DNA from: G965267185 sp965267185
Lineage (GTDB): Bacteria > Pseudomonadota > Alphaproteobacteria > UBA6615
NCBI GenBank assembly: GCA_965267185.1
Contig: OZ253937.1
Span: 1,178,001-1,242,000 of the forward strand
Direction: 5' to 3'
DNA length: 64,000 bases
The notes beneath the pieces were generated by a model. The model was not told the DNA's origin, ran no database searches, and worked only from the letters and a program-made list of their open reading frames with translations. Positions 51,672-60,164 of this stretch are shown one piece after another. The translations under genes were made by a program, and so were the position numbers. The stretch's first letter is position 1; every line of letters begins with the position of its first letter.

Positions 51672-52511
51672 ATGAGCGACGCAGCGACAGTCGAAGAAAC
51701 ACAAGCCGGTGCGCCTTACCTGCTACGCGAGGATCGCGGCGGTATCGCGACTCTGACCCTCAACGGGCCGGCGCAAATGAACGTGTTGTCGCACGAGATG
51801 CTCGACGCGCTGCAGTCGGCGCTCGACGATATCGCTGCCGACCGCTCGGTGCGCGTGGTCGTCGTGGCGGCCCAGGGCAAAGCCTTTTGCACCGGCCACA
51901 ACCTCAAAGACATGCGGGCCAACTACACCCACGACTATCAAACCGAACTGTTTGGCAAATGCAGCACCATGATGCTGTCGATCCTCCGCCTGCCTCAGCC
52001 GGTCATCGCCAAGGTGCAGGGGCTAGCCACGGCGGCGGGCTGTCAGCTGGTCGCGACCTGCGATCTGGCGGTGGCGGCAGAGTCCGCCCAATTCGGCACG
52101 TCGGGCATCAATAACGGCCTGTTTTGCTCGACCCCCGGCGTCGCGCTGAGCCGCAACGTTTCGCGCAAGCACGCCATGGAAATGCTGTTGACCGGCGATT
52201 TCGTCGACCCGCACCGCGCCGAGGAGATCGGCCTGATCAACCAGGTGGTCGCTGACAGCGAACTCGACGCGGCGACGGACGCGCTGGCGGAGAAATTGGC
52301 GTCCAAGAGCGCCTTCGGGCTGACTCTCGGCAAGCAGGGCTATTACCGCCAGCTCGAGATGGGGATCAGCGACGCTTATGCGTTCGCCAGCGCGGAGATG
52401 GCGCGCAACGTGATGGACCGCGACGCCGCCGAAGGGTTCGACGCCTTCATCGAGAAACGGGAACCGGTGTGGGACCAGTCCCCCCGCGACGACCAGCGTA
52501 AAGAGGACTGA
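51672..52511 (+). CDS. Enoyl-CoA hydratase/isomerase family, ECHDC3-like
   Basis: A 279-residue crotonase-fold protein. CoA-pocket motifs are VVVAAQGKAFCTGHNLKDM (about 70) and VQGLATAAGCQLVATCDLAV (about 115). The region that in classical hydratases holds the second catalytic Glu reads FGTSGINNGLFCSTPGVALS, without that residue, as in eukaryotic ECHDC3. It may therefore be a hydrolase, isomerase or regulatory crotonase rather than a hydratase. The gene begins a forward run with two CoA-binding proteins and metY, spaced 6 and 22 bp. Confidence 0.88.
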   Translation: MSDAATVEETQAGAPYLLREDRGGIATLTLNGPAQMNVLSHEMLDALQSALDDIAADRSVRVVVVAAQGKAFCTGHNLKDMRANYTHDYQTELFGKCSTMMLSILRLPQPVIAKVQGLATAAGCQLVATCDLAVAAESAQFGTSGINNGLFCSTPGVALSRNVSRKHAMEMLLTGDFVDPHRAEEIGLINQVVADSELDAATDALAEKLASKSAFGLTLGKQGYYRQLEMGISDAYAFASAEMARNVMDRDAAEGFDAFIEKREPVWDQSPRDDQRKED

Positions 52512-52517
52512 TCGCCC

Positions 52518-52949
52518 ATGAGCCGTTTCTCCTATTCCGACGATCTGCTGCGTAAGCTGTTTAGCGATGTCAAAACCATTGCCCTGGTGGGCGCCAGCCC
52601 GCGTGGCGAAAAGCGCGCCAGTTGGCGGGTGATGCGCTTTCTCCAGCAGGAAGGCTACAAGGTCTATCCGGTCAATCCCGACGCGCTCGGTCAGGAGATC
52701 CACGGCGAAAAGGTTTACGCCTCGATCGCCGATTTGCCCGAGAAGATCGACATGGTCGATATCTTCCGCCGCTCCAGCAAGGTCGCGCCCGTGGTCGACG
52801 ATGCCCTCGCCGCCGGCGCGCCCTATATATGGATGCAGCTCGACGTGATCGACGAACAAGCCGCCGCGAAAGCCGAAGCGCGAGGTGTGACGGTCGTCAT
52901 GGACCGTTGCCCCGCAATCGAGTTACCAAGGCTGCAACGCGCGGCGTAG
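52518..52949 (+). CDS. CoA-binding domain protein 1 (YccU-like)
   Basis: A 143-residue Rossmann-fold protein of the succinyl-CoA-synthetase alpha N-terminal type. The nucleotide site IALVGASPRGEKRASWRVMR is near residue 21. The strand-loop GYKVYPVNPDALGQEIHGEK and PEKIDMVDIFRRSSKVAPVV are family features. Such small proteins bind CoA or acyl-CoA with unknown role. It is a close relative of the following gene. It is probably cytosolic and co-transcribed with the crotonase. Confidence 0.9.
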   Translation: MSRFSYSDDLLRKLFSDVKTIALVGASPRGEKRASWRVMRFLQQEGYKVYPVNPDALGQEIHGEKVYASIADLPEKIDMVDIFRRSSKVAPVVDDALAAGAPYIWMQLDVIDEQAAAKAEARGVTVVMDRCPAIELPRLQRAA

Positions 52950-52971
52950 ACGCGCTTCTGGGACGCAAGAT

Positions 52972-53472
52972 ATGAGCATCGAACCGCTTTATTACCCCGA
53001 CTGGCAGATCCGCCGCATTCTGCGCGACACCGACGTGATCGCCATGGTCGGCGCCAGCACCAACTGGAACCGGCCGAGCTACTTTGCGATGAAATATTTG
53101 CAGGAAAAGGGCTACCGGGTAATCCCGGTCAACCCACGCGCGGCCGGCGAGGAACTGCTCGGCGAAACGGTCTATGCCAGCCTTAAAGACATCCCCGAAC
53201 CGGTTGAAATGGTGGATATTTTCCAGCGCTCGGACCGGGTGCCGCCAGTCGTCGACGATGCCATCGAGATCGGTGCCAAGATCATCTGGATGCAGCTCAC
53301 CGTGCGTCACGACGAGGCGGCCAAGAAAGCCGAAGACGCGGGCCTTACCGTCATCATGGACCGCTGCCCCAAGATCGAATTCGGCCGCTTGAGCGGCGAA
53401 CTTGGCTGGAGCGGTATCAACACGCGCGTCCTCACCTCGCGCCGCTCGAAAGAAATCCGCGCACCACACTGA
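52972..53472 (+). CDS. CoA-binding domain protein 2 (YccU-like)
   Basis: A 166-residue paralogue of the preceding CoA-binding protein. It shares VIAMVGASTNWNRPSYFAMK, GYRVIPVNPRAAGEELLGE, PVEMVDIFQRSDRVPPVVDD and a VIMDRCPKIEF C-terminal motif. A further 20 residues, GWSGINTRVLTSRRSKEIRA, extend it. Followed 37 bp later by metY. Tandem pairs of this family near sulfhydrylase genes recur in alphaproteobacteria. Function is unknown beyond likely CoA binding. Confidence 0.9.
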   Translation: MSIEPLYYPDWQIRRILRDTDVIAMVGASTNWNRPSYFAMKYLQEKGYRVIPVNPRAAGEELLGETVYASLKDIPEPVEMVDIFQRSDRVPPVVDDAIEIGAKIIWMQLTVRHDEAAKKAEDAGLTVIMDRCPKIEFGRLSGELGWSGINTRVLTSRRSKEIRAPH

Positions 53473-53509
53473 CCTGCGATCAGCCCAGCAGGACAATAGG
53501 ACGAGACAA

Positions 53510-54826
53510 ATGGCAAACGACAACAAGCCCGCGAAACCGCCCGGGTTCGAGACGCTGGCGATCCACGCCGGTGCCGCACCCGACCCCACGACGGGCGCGC
53601 GCAACGTGCCGATTTATCAGTCGAACGCCTATGTGTTCGACGATGTGGATCACGCCGCGTCGCTGTTTAACCTGCAGACATTCGGCTACATCTACACGCG
53701 CATCGGCAACCCCACCATTTCGGCGCTCGAAGAGAAGGTCGCCGCGCTGGAAAATGGCCGCGCCGCCGTTGCCACCTCCACCGGCCACGCCGCGCAGATG
53801 CTGGCGATGTACATCCTGATGGAACCGGGCGCGAACTTCGTGTCGTCGAGCAATCTGTACGGCGGCTCGGTCACCCAGTTCACCCACACGTTCCAGAAGT
53901 TCGGCTGGAACTGCAAGTTCGTCGACGCCAGCGCGCCGGAGAATTTCCGCGCCGCCATCGACGAAGACACAAAAGCGATCTTCCTCGAACTGCTGGCCAA
54001 CCCCGGCGGCATCGTTATCGACATCGAGCCGGTAGCCGAGATCGCCCGCGAAGCCGGCATCCCCTTGATTGTCGATAACACGACCGCGACCCCCTACCTG
54101 GCGCAACCGTTCGACTGGGGCGCCGACATTATCATCCATTCGATGACCAAATATCTCGGCGGCCATGGCAATGCCATGGGCGGGATCGTCGTCGAAAGCG
54201 GGCGCTTCGACTGGGCGCAGAACGATAAATTCCCGTCCCTCACCCAACCCGACCCCGCCTATCACGGCCTCACCTTCTACGAGACCTTCGGCGATTTCGG
54301 ATTCTCGACGAAAGGACGCGCTGTCGCCCTGCGCGATCTCGGGCCGACGCTGGCGCCGATGAACGCCTATCTCATCCTCACCGGCATCGAAACGCTGGCG
54401 CTACGCATGGAAAAGCACGTGGAAAACGCGCAAGCGGTTGCCGAATATCTCGAAGCGCATCCGGCGGTCGACTGGGTGTCCTATGCGGGTTTGAAATCGA
54501 GCCCCTATCGGGACCTCGCCCAGAAATACCTGCCCAAGGGCCCAGGCGCGCTGTTCTCCTTCGGCCTCAAAGGCGGCTACGAAGCCGGCACCAAGCTGGT
54601 GGAAAGCGTCGAGCTCATTTCCCACCTGGCCAATCTCGGCGACACGCGCACGCTGATCATCCACCCGGCGTCGACGACCCACCGCCAGCTCACCGAGGAG
54701 CAGCGGATCGCCGCCGGGGCCGGGCCCGACGTGGTGCGCATATCGGTGGGGATCGAGACGGTCGACGACATCATCGCCGACCTCGACCAGGCGCTCGACT
54801 ACGCGCTGGCCAAGGCGGCGGAGTAG
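53510..54826 (+). CDS. metY: O-acetylhomoserine sulfhydrylase (MetY-type)
   Basis: A 438-residue PLP enzyme of the Cys/Met metabolism family, making homocysteine from O-acetylhomoserine and sulfide. PLP-Lys is in IIHSMTKYLGGHGNAMGG near residue 214. The N-terminal PGFETLAIHAGAAPDPTTGA, RIGNPTISALEEKVAALENG and C-terminal IIHPASTTHRQLTEEQRIAA are characteristic. The start at 53510 is about 40 bp after the CoA-binding gene and gives family length. It uses the homoserine made by hom in the same window. Confidence 0.93.
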   Translation: MANDNKPAKPPGFETLAIHAGAAPDPTTGARNVPIYQSNAYVFDDVDHAASLFNLQTFGYIYTRIGNPTISALEEKVAALENGRAAVATSTGHAAQMLAMYILMEPGANFVSSSNLYGGSVTQFTHTFQKFGWNCKFVDASAPENFRAAIDEDTKAIFLELLANPGGIVIDIEPVAEIAREAGIPLIVDNTTATPYLAQPFDWGADIIIHSMTKYLGGHGNAMGGIVVESGRFDWAQNDKFPSLTQPDPAYHGLTFYETFGDFGFSTKGRAVALRDLGPTLAPMNAYLILTGIETLALRMEKHVENAQAVAEYLEAHPAVDWVSYAGLKSSPYRDLAQKYLPKGPGALFSFGLKGGYEAGTKLVESVELISHLANLGDTRTLIIHPASTTHRQLTEEQRIAAGAGPDVVRISVGIETVDDIIADLDQALDYALAKAAE

Positions 54827-54861
54827 GTATTCTCCCAAGAGGGGGAACCTCAACGCTAAAG

Positions 54862-54984
54862 CCCCTCTCCCATGAAGAGAGGGGTTGGGGTGAGGGGGTA
54901 AGATATATCGAGGATATCCTCTAACCGTCCCTAACCCCTCACCCGGCTCACTATCGTTCGCCACCCTCTCCCGCCGGGAGAGGG
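54862..54984. repeat. Compound CCCTCTC-type hairpin repeat
   Basis: Two hairpins: CCCCTCTC/GAGAGGGG (54862-54884) and CCCTCTCCC-GCC-GGGAGAGGG (54964-54984). A GGGTGAGGGG stretch between them is complementary to CCCCTCACCC near 54940. It lies between convergent metY and ytoQ genes and resembles the alphaproteobacterial intergenic palindrome family also seen at 35953. Confidence 0.65.
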
Positions 54985-55013
54985 TAAGTTGCACGAAGGT
55001 GAATCTGAACAGC

Positions 55014-55505
55014 CTACTCGGCAGCCTGCTTGCCGTACCATTGCTCCGGCATGGCGCCACGAATGGCGTAGGCCAGCGCCTCGACCACCTGGTGGGGTTC
55101 GCGCGCGACAGCTTTCGCTGCGGCATCGACCTCTTTCAATGCGTGGTCGTGCTCGGGCGGATGCAGGATGATCAGCGGCTTGCCAAGCGCAGCGGCGTAG
55201 CCGGCATCGAAGGCCGCGTTCCATTGCTTGTACTTCTCGCCAAACCGCACGACAACGACGTCTGCATCTGAGATGAGTGTACCGGTCCGCACCGAATTCA
55301 GCAGAGCGCCTTTATGGTCATGCCAGAATGTGGAGTCTTCGCTGCCGAACACGGCAACGCCGCAATCGTCGGAATCTTCGTGCACGGTAATCGGCGCATT
55401 CAACACCACCGGCAAGCCAGCCTTGGCGACGCCGTCGGCGATCTGCTCGCGCCAGTCGCTGTGAATTTCGCCCGATAGATAGACTTTCCAGACCTTTTCG
55501 TTCAT
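55014..55505 (-). CDS. ytoQ: YtoQ family protein
   Basis: A 163-residue cytosolic protein. It starts MNEKVWKVYLSGEIHSDWRE and has VLNAPITVHEDSDDCGVAVF, FGEKYKQWNAAFDAGYAAAL and PEHDHALKEVDAAAKAVARE, all characteristic of the YtoQ family (nucleoside 2-deoxyribosyltransferase-like fold). The fold suggests nucleotide binding, but the function is unknown. It has no close partner. Confidence 0.88.
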   Translation of the reverse strand: MNEKVWKVYLSGEIHSDWREQIADGVAKAGLPVVLNAPITVHEDSDDCGVAVFGSEDSTFWHDHKGALLNSVRTGTLISDADVVVVRFGEKYKQWNAAFDAGYAAALGKPLIILHPPEHDHALKEVDAAAKAVAREPHQVVEALAYAIRGAMPEQWYGKQAAE

Positions 55506-55605
55506 CGACCTTGTCCTAATTTCTTAAACGGGGTTCTCCCCAATATTGCATTAAGCAGTATAGCAGGTTCCTCGAAACGAGGCGAACGGCAGGAGTGACC
55601 GGATC

Positions 55606-56448
55606 ATGAAAATTGGTGTTATCGGCGCCACCGGCGTCCTTGGGCGCAATATCGTGCCGCGCTTGCTGGCCAACGGCCACGAGGTGCGGGCCATCGTGCG
55701 CCGCGAAACCGCCGCGCCGCGATTTGCCGCTATCGGCGCCGAAACAGCGCTGGCCGATATCTTCGACACCGGCGCTTTGACGGAAGCTCTCGCAGGCTGC
55801 GAGGCCGCCATTAACGTGGCAACGGCCGTGCCGCGGCCCGGCGAAGCATTCGACTGGGATGAAAACACGCGAGTGCGGGTCGACGGCACGCGGTCGTTCG
55901 TCGCCGCCGCCACGGCCGCGGGCACACCCCGTGTCGTCCATCAGAGTATCGCCATGATCAACAAGAGCGACGATGGCGCTTGGGTTGACGAAGGCTCGCC
56001 CTACCACGCCCTGCCCCACACCCAATCGGCGGTCGATCTTGAAACAATCGCGCAAGAGTGTGACCTCGACTGGCGCATCGTGCGGGCGGCGCTGTTCTAC
56101 GGCCCCGGTACCGGGCACGACGAATTCCGGCGGCAGCAGGCAAGGATCGGCGAACTCCAGTCGCCGGACGACGGCCAAGACTACCTGTCGCTCATCCATA
56201 TCTCCGATCTGGCGGATGCCGTTTGTGCCATCGTGGAGTCTTCGCCGGAGCGGCAAGTCTACATGGCAGGCGATGACGAACCGCCCACCTATAAGGCTCT
56301 CTTCAATTACCTCTGTGCCCTGGAGGGCGTGGCCCCGCCGGCGACCGGCGGGGCCGCTTTCCTGCCGTCGTTTCGCGTGCGCAACGGCAAGCTGCGGTCG
56401 CTCGGCTGGACGCCCCACTATGCGACCTATCGGACGGGTATCGTTTAG
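55606..56448 (+). CDS. NAD-dependent epimerase/dehydratase-like protein
   Basis: A 280-residue extended short-chain dehydrogenase relative. The N-terminal strand and loop IGVIGATGVLGRNIVPRLLA bind NAD(P). A VVHQSIAMINKSD strand takes the place of the usual catalytic Ser-Tyr-Lys arrangement, and the YxxxK triad is not obvious (PHTQSAVDLE sits at that position). It could be an atypical reductase or a binding protein. It overlaps the stop of cutA on the opposite strand by 4 bp. Sugar or isoprenoid substrates are possible but not supported. Confidence 0.82.
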   Translation: MKIGVIGATGVLGRNIVPRLLANGHEVRAIVRRETAAPRFAAIGAETALADIFDTGALTEALAGCEAAINVATAVPRPGEAFDWDENTRVRVDGTRSFVAAATAAGTPRVVHQSIAMINKSDDGAWVDEGSPYHALPHTQSAVDLETIAQECDLDWRIVRAALFYGPGTGHDEFRRQQARIGELQSPDDGQDYLSLIHISDLADAVCAIVESSPERQVYMAGDDEPPTYKALFNYLCALEGVAPPATGGAAFLPSFRVRNGKLRSLGWTPHYATYRTGIV

Positions 56449-56795
56449 GCGTCCGAGGTCTCGGCGACGATCCAATCGAAATAGGCCGCATTGCCGCCGC
56501 CGAGCGGAATTTCGACCACGCATGGCACGTCATAGCTGTGCAGTTCTTTGACGCGGCCCGACAGCGCCGCAACCTTCTCCGCCTTGGTCTTCAGGATCAG
56601 AACCACCTCGTCATCCTCGGTGACCTGGCCCTCCCACCGATAAACCGAGCGCATGGCGCCGAGAATATTGGCGCACGCCGCCAATCGCTCTTCGACCACG
56701 GCGCGGGCGATCTTGCCGGCCTCCTCCGGCGAGCCGCAGGTAACGTAAATCATGCTGGCCGAATGCCCGGAATTGGTTAACGAAGCGGCTGTCAT
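56445..56795 (-). CDS. cutA: Divalent-cation tolerance protein CutA
   Basis: A 116-residue trimeric PII-like protein. The start of the fold, IYVTCGSPEEAGKIARAVVE, is followed by EERLAACANI with the conserved Cys, then MRSVYRWEGQVTEDDEVVLI and LKTKAEKVAALSGRVKELHS, and YDVPCVVEIPLGGGN. Residues match CutA closely. It is linked to copper tolerance in E. coli, but its biochemical role is uncertain. Confidence 0.95.
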   Translation of the reverse strand: MTAASLTNSGHSASMIYVTCGSPEEAGKIARAVVEERLAACANILGAMRSVYRWEGQVTEDDEVVLILKTKAEKVAALSGRVKELHSYDVPCVVEIPLGGGNAAYFDWIVAETSDA

Positions 56796-56928
56796 TCGCG
56801 TGTAACTCTTATCTATTTACTCTGCAGATACTTGGCGTCGCCGCCATTCTACACTACGATCAATACCGGTTGCACCGAGGGTCAATCGGACCCTTTCAAG
56901 GGCAACACCGGGTTGTTTTGGGGAAACA

Positions 56929-57264
56929 ATGTCCGCACGCAGACAACGGATAAATCCGCGCCCCGGCGACAATGTAGTGGCGCTCCAGCCACACCGCCGC
57001 CGTGCCCAGACCGGCAAAGAGACTTCAGCTAACGTCGTTAAGCTGTCCGCGCCCCAGCGCGAGTGGCTTGCCCGCGGCCTGTCTCAGCCCGGCGGTAAAT
57101 TGCCCCTCTTCGACCGCGATGGCCAAAAGATCAGCGAGCGCACCATTAAGAGTTGCATTCGCAAAGGATGGGCCGAGCCCTGGTTCGAGAACCCGATCAA
57201 GCCCGACTGGATGGTGTGCAAGCTGACCGATTCCGGCCGTCGGGCCCTGGCGAAAAAGGCATAG
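56929..57264 (+). CDS. Small hypothetical protein, possibly winged-helix
   Basis: A 111-residue basic protein. The Arg-rich start (MSARRQRINPRP) may be non-native. The C-terminal part, LSAPQREWLARGLSQPGGKL through RTIKSCIRKGWAEPW and LTDSGRRALAKKA, has the feel of a small winged-helix or wHTH fold, with a closing helix like those of MarR-type regulators. I do not recognise a named family. It is followed by an AT-rich spacer before cheB. Confidence 0.55.
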   Translation: MSARRQRINPRPGDNVVALQPHRRRAQTGKETSANVVKLSAPQREWLARGLSQPGGKLPLFDRDGQKISERTIKSCIRKGWAEPWFENPIKPDWMVCKLTDSGRRALAKKA

Positions 57265-57516
57265 GCGCCGGCGCTGAATTAGCGCCTAAATCATATTTTC
57301 AGATAATTCAGCGTATTATCGTATTTTTCTAATATTTTAGTTTAATATATTAGCGGGCGCATGCGGCACCGTGCCGCGCCTGCCTATTCAATCTATTTGG
57401 CCGTGAGCGCCGCGGTTCGGCTCGTATTTAAGCTCTCCTTTACGTTAGCGGCCTATTGTCTGCCTACCAGGATACGTAAGGCGCCGATGCACCTCGGCGG
57501 TAGAGGCTGTCTGATC

Positions 57517-58653
57517 ATGAGTTTAGCTGAAGTAAAGGCGCCCGCGGGAAGTAGCGGCACCACTGTTAAAGTAATGGTAGTCGACGATTCCGCGGTGGTC
57601 CGCGGCCTCACGCGCAAATTCCTCGAAGAAAACCCCAATATTGAAGTCGTGGCGACCGCGTCGAACGGCAAAAACGGCGTCGACATGGTTAAGACAAATG
57701 ATGTCGATGTGATCGTTCTCGATATTGAAATGCCGGTCATGGATGGCCTTACCGCGATCCCCCTGATACTCGCGGAGAAGCCTTCGGTTAAGATTGTCAT
57801 GTCGTCGACTCTGACCGAATCCAACGCGGTTATTAGCCTCAAAGCCCTATCGGCCGGCGCTTCCGACTATGTCGCCAAACCGACGTCCGGGTCGGAGATC
57901 CACGGCTCCGCCGATTTCAAGCGTGAGTTGATCACCAAGGTGTTGACGCTCGGCGGCGCGGTGAACCCCACAGCCGCCGCCACTCAAAAAGTATCAGCGG
58001 CGACCGCCGCCGCGAAGCCAGTTGCCGCCAAACCGGGGGCCCCAATCTCGCTGCATAAGCCGTCGACCGTCCCGCCGCGGGCGATCGCGATTGGCAGTTC
58101 TACCGGCGGTCCGCAAGCACTCGAGACGGTCCTGAAGGGTCTGGACGCCACATTGCCGCACCCAATCTTCATCACCCAGCACATGCCCGCCACTTTCACG
58201 CAGATCCTCGCCGAACATTTGTCGCGCGACGCCAAGCGGATGGTCTGCGAAGCGAAGGACGGACAGCAGGTTAAACCGGGTGAAATCTACATCGCCCCAG
58301 GCGATTATCACATGTTGATCATGGGCCAGGCGGACAATCTCACCATTAAATTGACGCAAACCGAACGGGAAAACTATTGCCGGCCGTCGGTCGACCCGAT
58401 GCTGGTTAGTTTGATCGAGATATACGGGCCCGCCCTCCTGACCGTCATGCTTACCGGAATGGGTCATGACGGCCTTGGCGGTTGCCAAGAGCTCGTTGAA
58501 AAGGGTGGCACGGTGATCGCCCAGGATGAAGCATCGAGTGTTGTCTGGGGTATGCCCGGTGCTGTCGCCACGGCGGGCATTTGCGCCGCCGTCAAGCCGC
58601 TCGATCGAATTGCAGAAACAGTCAACACCTTCGCGAAGGGAGGCCAGCTGTGA
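57517..58653 (+). CDS. cheB: Chemotaxis protein-glutamate methylesterase CheB
   Basis: A 378-residue response regulator esterase that removes methyl groups from chemoreceptors. The receiver domain (about 13-130) has KVMVVDDSAVVRGLTRKFLE and phosphoacceptor Asp in VIVLDIEMPVMDGL near residue 70. An Ala-rich linker follows. The CheB domain (about 185-370) carries AIGSSTGGPQALETVL with catalytic Ser, ITQHMPATFTQIL with His, and TGMGHDGLGG with Asp. The start at 57517 gives the typical length; an upstream frame would add 52 hydrophobic residues. It is first in cheB-cheR-cheY and is preceded by an AT-rich stretch. Confidence 0.95.
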   Translation: MSLAEVKAPAGSSGTTVKVMVVDDSAVVRGLTRKFLEENPNIEVVATASNGKNGVDMVKTNDVDVIVLDIEMPVMDGLTAIPLILAEKPSVKIVMSSTLTESNAVISLKALSAGASDYVAKPTSGSEIHGSADFKRELITKVLTLGGAVNPTAAATQKVSAATAAAKPVAAKPGAPISLHKPSTVPPRAIAIGSSTGGPQALETVLKGLDATLPHPIFITQHMPATFTQILAEHLSRDAKRMVCEAKDGQQVKPGEIYIAPGDYHMLIMGQADNLTIKLTQTERENYCRPSVDPMLVSLIEIYGPALLTVMLTGMGHDGLGGCQELVEKGGTVIAQDEASSVVWGMPGAVATAGICAAVKPLDRIAETVNTFAKGGQL

Positions 58654-59531
58654 ACGGTCCTGATTTTGATTATCTATGCGCTGCCGTTAAGGAGCGTTCG
58701 GGGATCGTTTTGACGCCCGAAAAGGCCTATCTGGTTGAGAACCGTCTCGCCCCGATCGCCCGCCACAACGAGCATGCAGACGTTCCGGCGCTTTTGGAGG
58801 CGCTCCACAAGAGCAAAGACGACGCGCTGCTCAAAGAAGTTACCGACGCGCTGACGACCAACGAGTCCTTTTTCTTCCGTGACCAGAAGCCGTTCGATGC
58901 ATTCCGTGACCTTATGTTGCCTCATATTCTGGAATCCAACGCCAATAAAAAATCGCTCAGAATATGGTGCGCCGCTTGTTCGAGCGGTCAGGAGCCCTAC
59001 TCGCTCGCGATGATCCTCAGGGATTTCGCCGCAAAAATGGAAGGGTGGAAGATCGATATCATCGGGACCGACATCTCCCACACGATCTTGGACCGCGCCC
59101 GGGACGGCAGCTACACCCAGTTCGAGGTCCAGCGCGGCCTGCCCGCCAAGTACCTGGTGCAATACTTCGAGAAAGACAACGATCTGTGGCGGATTTCCGA
59201 CGACCTGAAGAAAATGGTCGATTTCCGCTTCTTCAACTTGCTCGACAGCCCCGCCGTTTTGGGCATGTTCGACATCGTGTTTTGCCGAAACGTTCTTATC
59301 TACTTTGATCCGGAAACCAAAACCGCCGTGCTCGATGGCATCGCCAAAGCGATGGAGTCCGATGGATTCCTAACACTCGGCGCAGCGGAAACGATTTTCG
59401 GCTTGTCCGATGCGTTCGAAACCGAGCCGGGGCGGAACGGCGTTTACCGAAAATCATCCGGCACAACAAGCTCACCCCTCGTGAGCAAGGCAACCACTGC
59501 CGGTACGGTGGCGGCGGCAGCACAGGCATAG
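58650..59531 (+). CDS. cheR: Chemotaxis protein methyltransferase CheR
   Basis: A 293-residue S-adenosylmethionine-dependent enzyme that methylates receptor glutamates. The N-terminal helical domain has ERSGIVLTPEKAYLVENRLA. The SAM site includes RIWCAACSSGQEPYSLAMIL near residue 108 and IIGTDISHTILDRARDGSYT. FDIVFCRNVLIYFDPETK near 208 is the methyltransferase post-motif. The GTG start at 58650 overlaps the cheB stop (GTGA) and has GGGAGG 6 bp upstream, so translation is coupled. The C-terminal tail is Ser/Thr/Ala rich, without the NWETF-type pentapeptide. Confidence 0.95.
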   Translation: MNGPDFDYLCAAVKERSGIVLTPEKAYLVENRLAPIARHNEHADVPALLEALHKSKDDALLKEVTDALTTNESFFFRDQKPFDAFRDLMLPHILESNANKKSLRIWCAACSSGQEPYSLAMILRDFAAKMEGWKIDIIGTDISHTILDRARDGSYTQFEVQRGLPAKYLVQYFEKDNDLWRISDDLKKMVDFRFFNLLDSPAVLGMFDIVFCRNVLIYFDPETKTAVLDGIAKAMESDGFLTLGAAETIFGLSDAFETEPGRNGVYRKSSGTTSSPLVSKATTAGTVAAAAQA

Positions 59532-59579
59532 GTCCATGAAATTCCCAACAGACATTCCGATTAGCAAGGAGCTGGAGAG

Positions 59580-59951
59580 ATGACAGCGCGATCGTTTCTC
59601 ATCGTCGACGATTCAAAATTTGTGCGCCACGTCGCCAAAGACATCCTCGACAAACTAGGCTTTGAGACCAGTGAAGCCGACGACGGCGACACGGCGCTCG
59701 AAGCTTGTGAGAAGAGCATGCCCGACGCAATCCTATTGGATTGGAATATGCCTCGAATGGAAGGTATCGATTTCATGCGAGAGCTGCGTCAACGGCCCGG
59801 CGGCACGGATCCAAAGATCATTTTCTGCACCGCCAATAACGAGCTTGAAGATGTCCAACTGGCGATTACCGAAGGCGCCGACGAGTACATCATGAAGCCC
59901 TTCGATGAAGACATTGTGCGTTTGAAACTCGAACAGGTCGGACTGTTATAG
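59580..59951 (+). CDS. CheY-like response regulator
   Basis: A 123-residue single receiver domain. Acidic pocket in FLIVDDSKFVRHVAKDIL, phosphoacceptor Asp in AILLDWNMPRMEGIDF near residue 52, Thr in KIIFCTANNE and Lys in YIMKPFDED. It lies 48 bp after cheR, with an AGGAGCTGGAGAG site, and ends at a strong terminator. As the only stand-alone receiver in the locus it is the best candidate for the motor-binding CheY or for a signal sink. Confidence 0.9.
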   Translation: MTARSFLIVDDSKFVRHVAKDILDKLGFETSEADDGDTALEACEKSMPDAILLDWNMPRMEGIDFMRELRQRPGGTDPKIIFCTANNELEDVQLAITEGADEYIMKPFDEDIVRLKLEQVGLL

Positions 59952-60006
59952 GTTCGCCATTCCGGCCGCTGGAAACGCGTCCGGCCCCAAGCGAAAACGG
60001 CAAACG

Positions 60007-60038
60007 AAAGCCCGCGTCTCATAGAGGCGCGGGCTTTT
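60007..60038 (+). terminator. Rho-independent terminator of cheB-cheR-cheY
   Basis: GCCCGCG-T-CTC / GAG-G-CGCGGGC stem around an ATA loop (60010-60034), followed by TTTT and preceded by AAA. It lies about 58 bp beyond the receiver-gene stop. Confidence 0.9.
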
Positions 60039-60104
60039 CTATTTCAACCGAAAATTACGCTGGCAACGCCGATCGACTTAGTTGAGCTGCCCACCACGAT
60101 GGGC

Positions 60105-60137
60105 AAAAAAAATCGCCGCCGGCAGAACCGGCGGCGA
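60105..60137 (-). terminator. Rho-independent terminator of the chemoreceptor gene
   Basis: Stem TCGCCGCCGG/CCGGCGGCGA with a small loop (60113-60137). On the minus strand it is followed by eight T. It lies 27 bp past the receptor stop. Confidence 0.9.
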
Positions 60138-60164
60138 TAAAAATACAGTAGGCTTGTGACCAGA

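Noticed and set aside
57361..57516. A 52-residue hydrophobic N-terminal extension of CheB
   Set aside because: CheB is cytosolic, the receiver domain starts right after the inner ATG, and the extension begins in an AT-rich promoter-like stretch.
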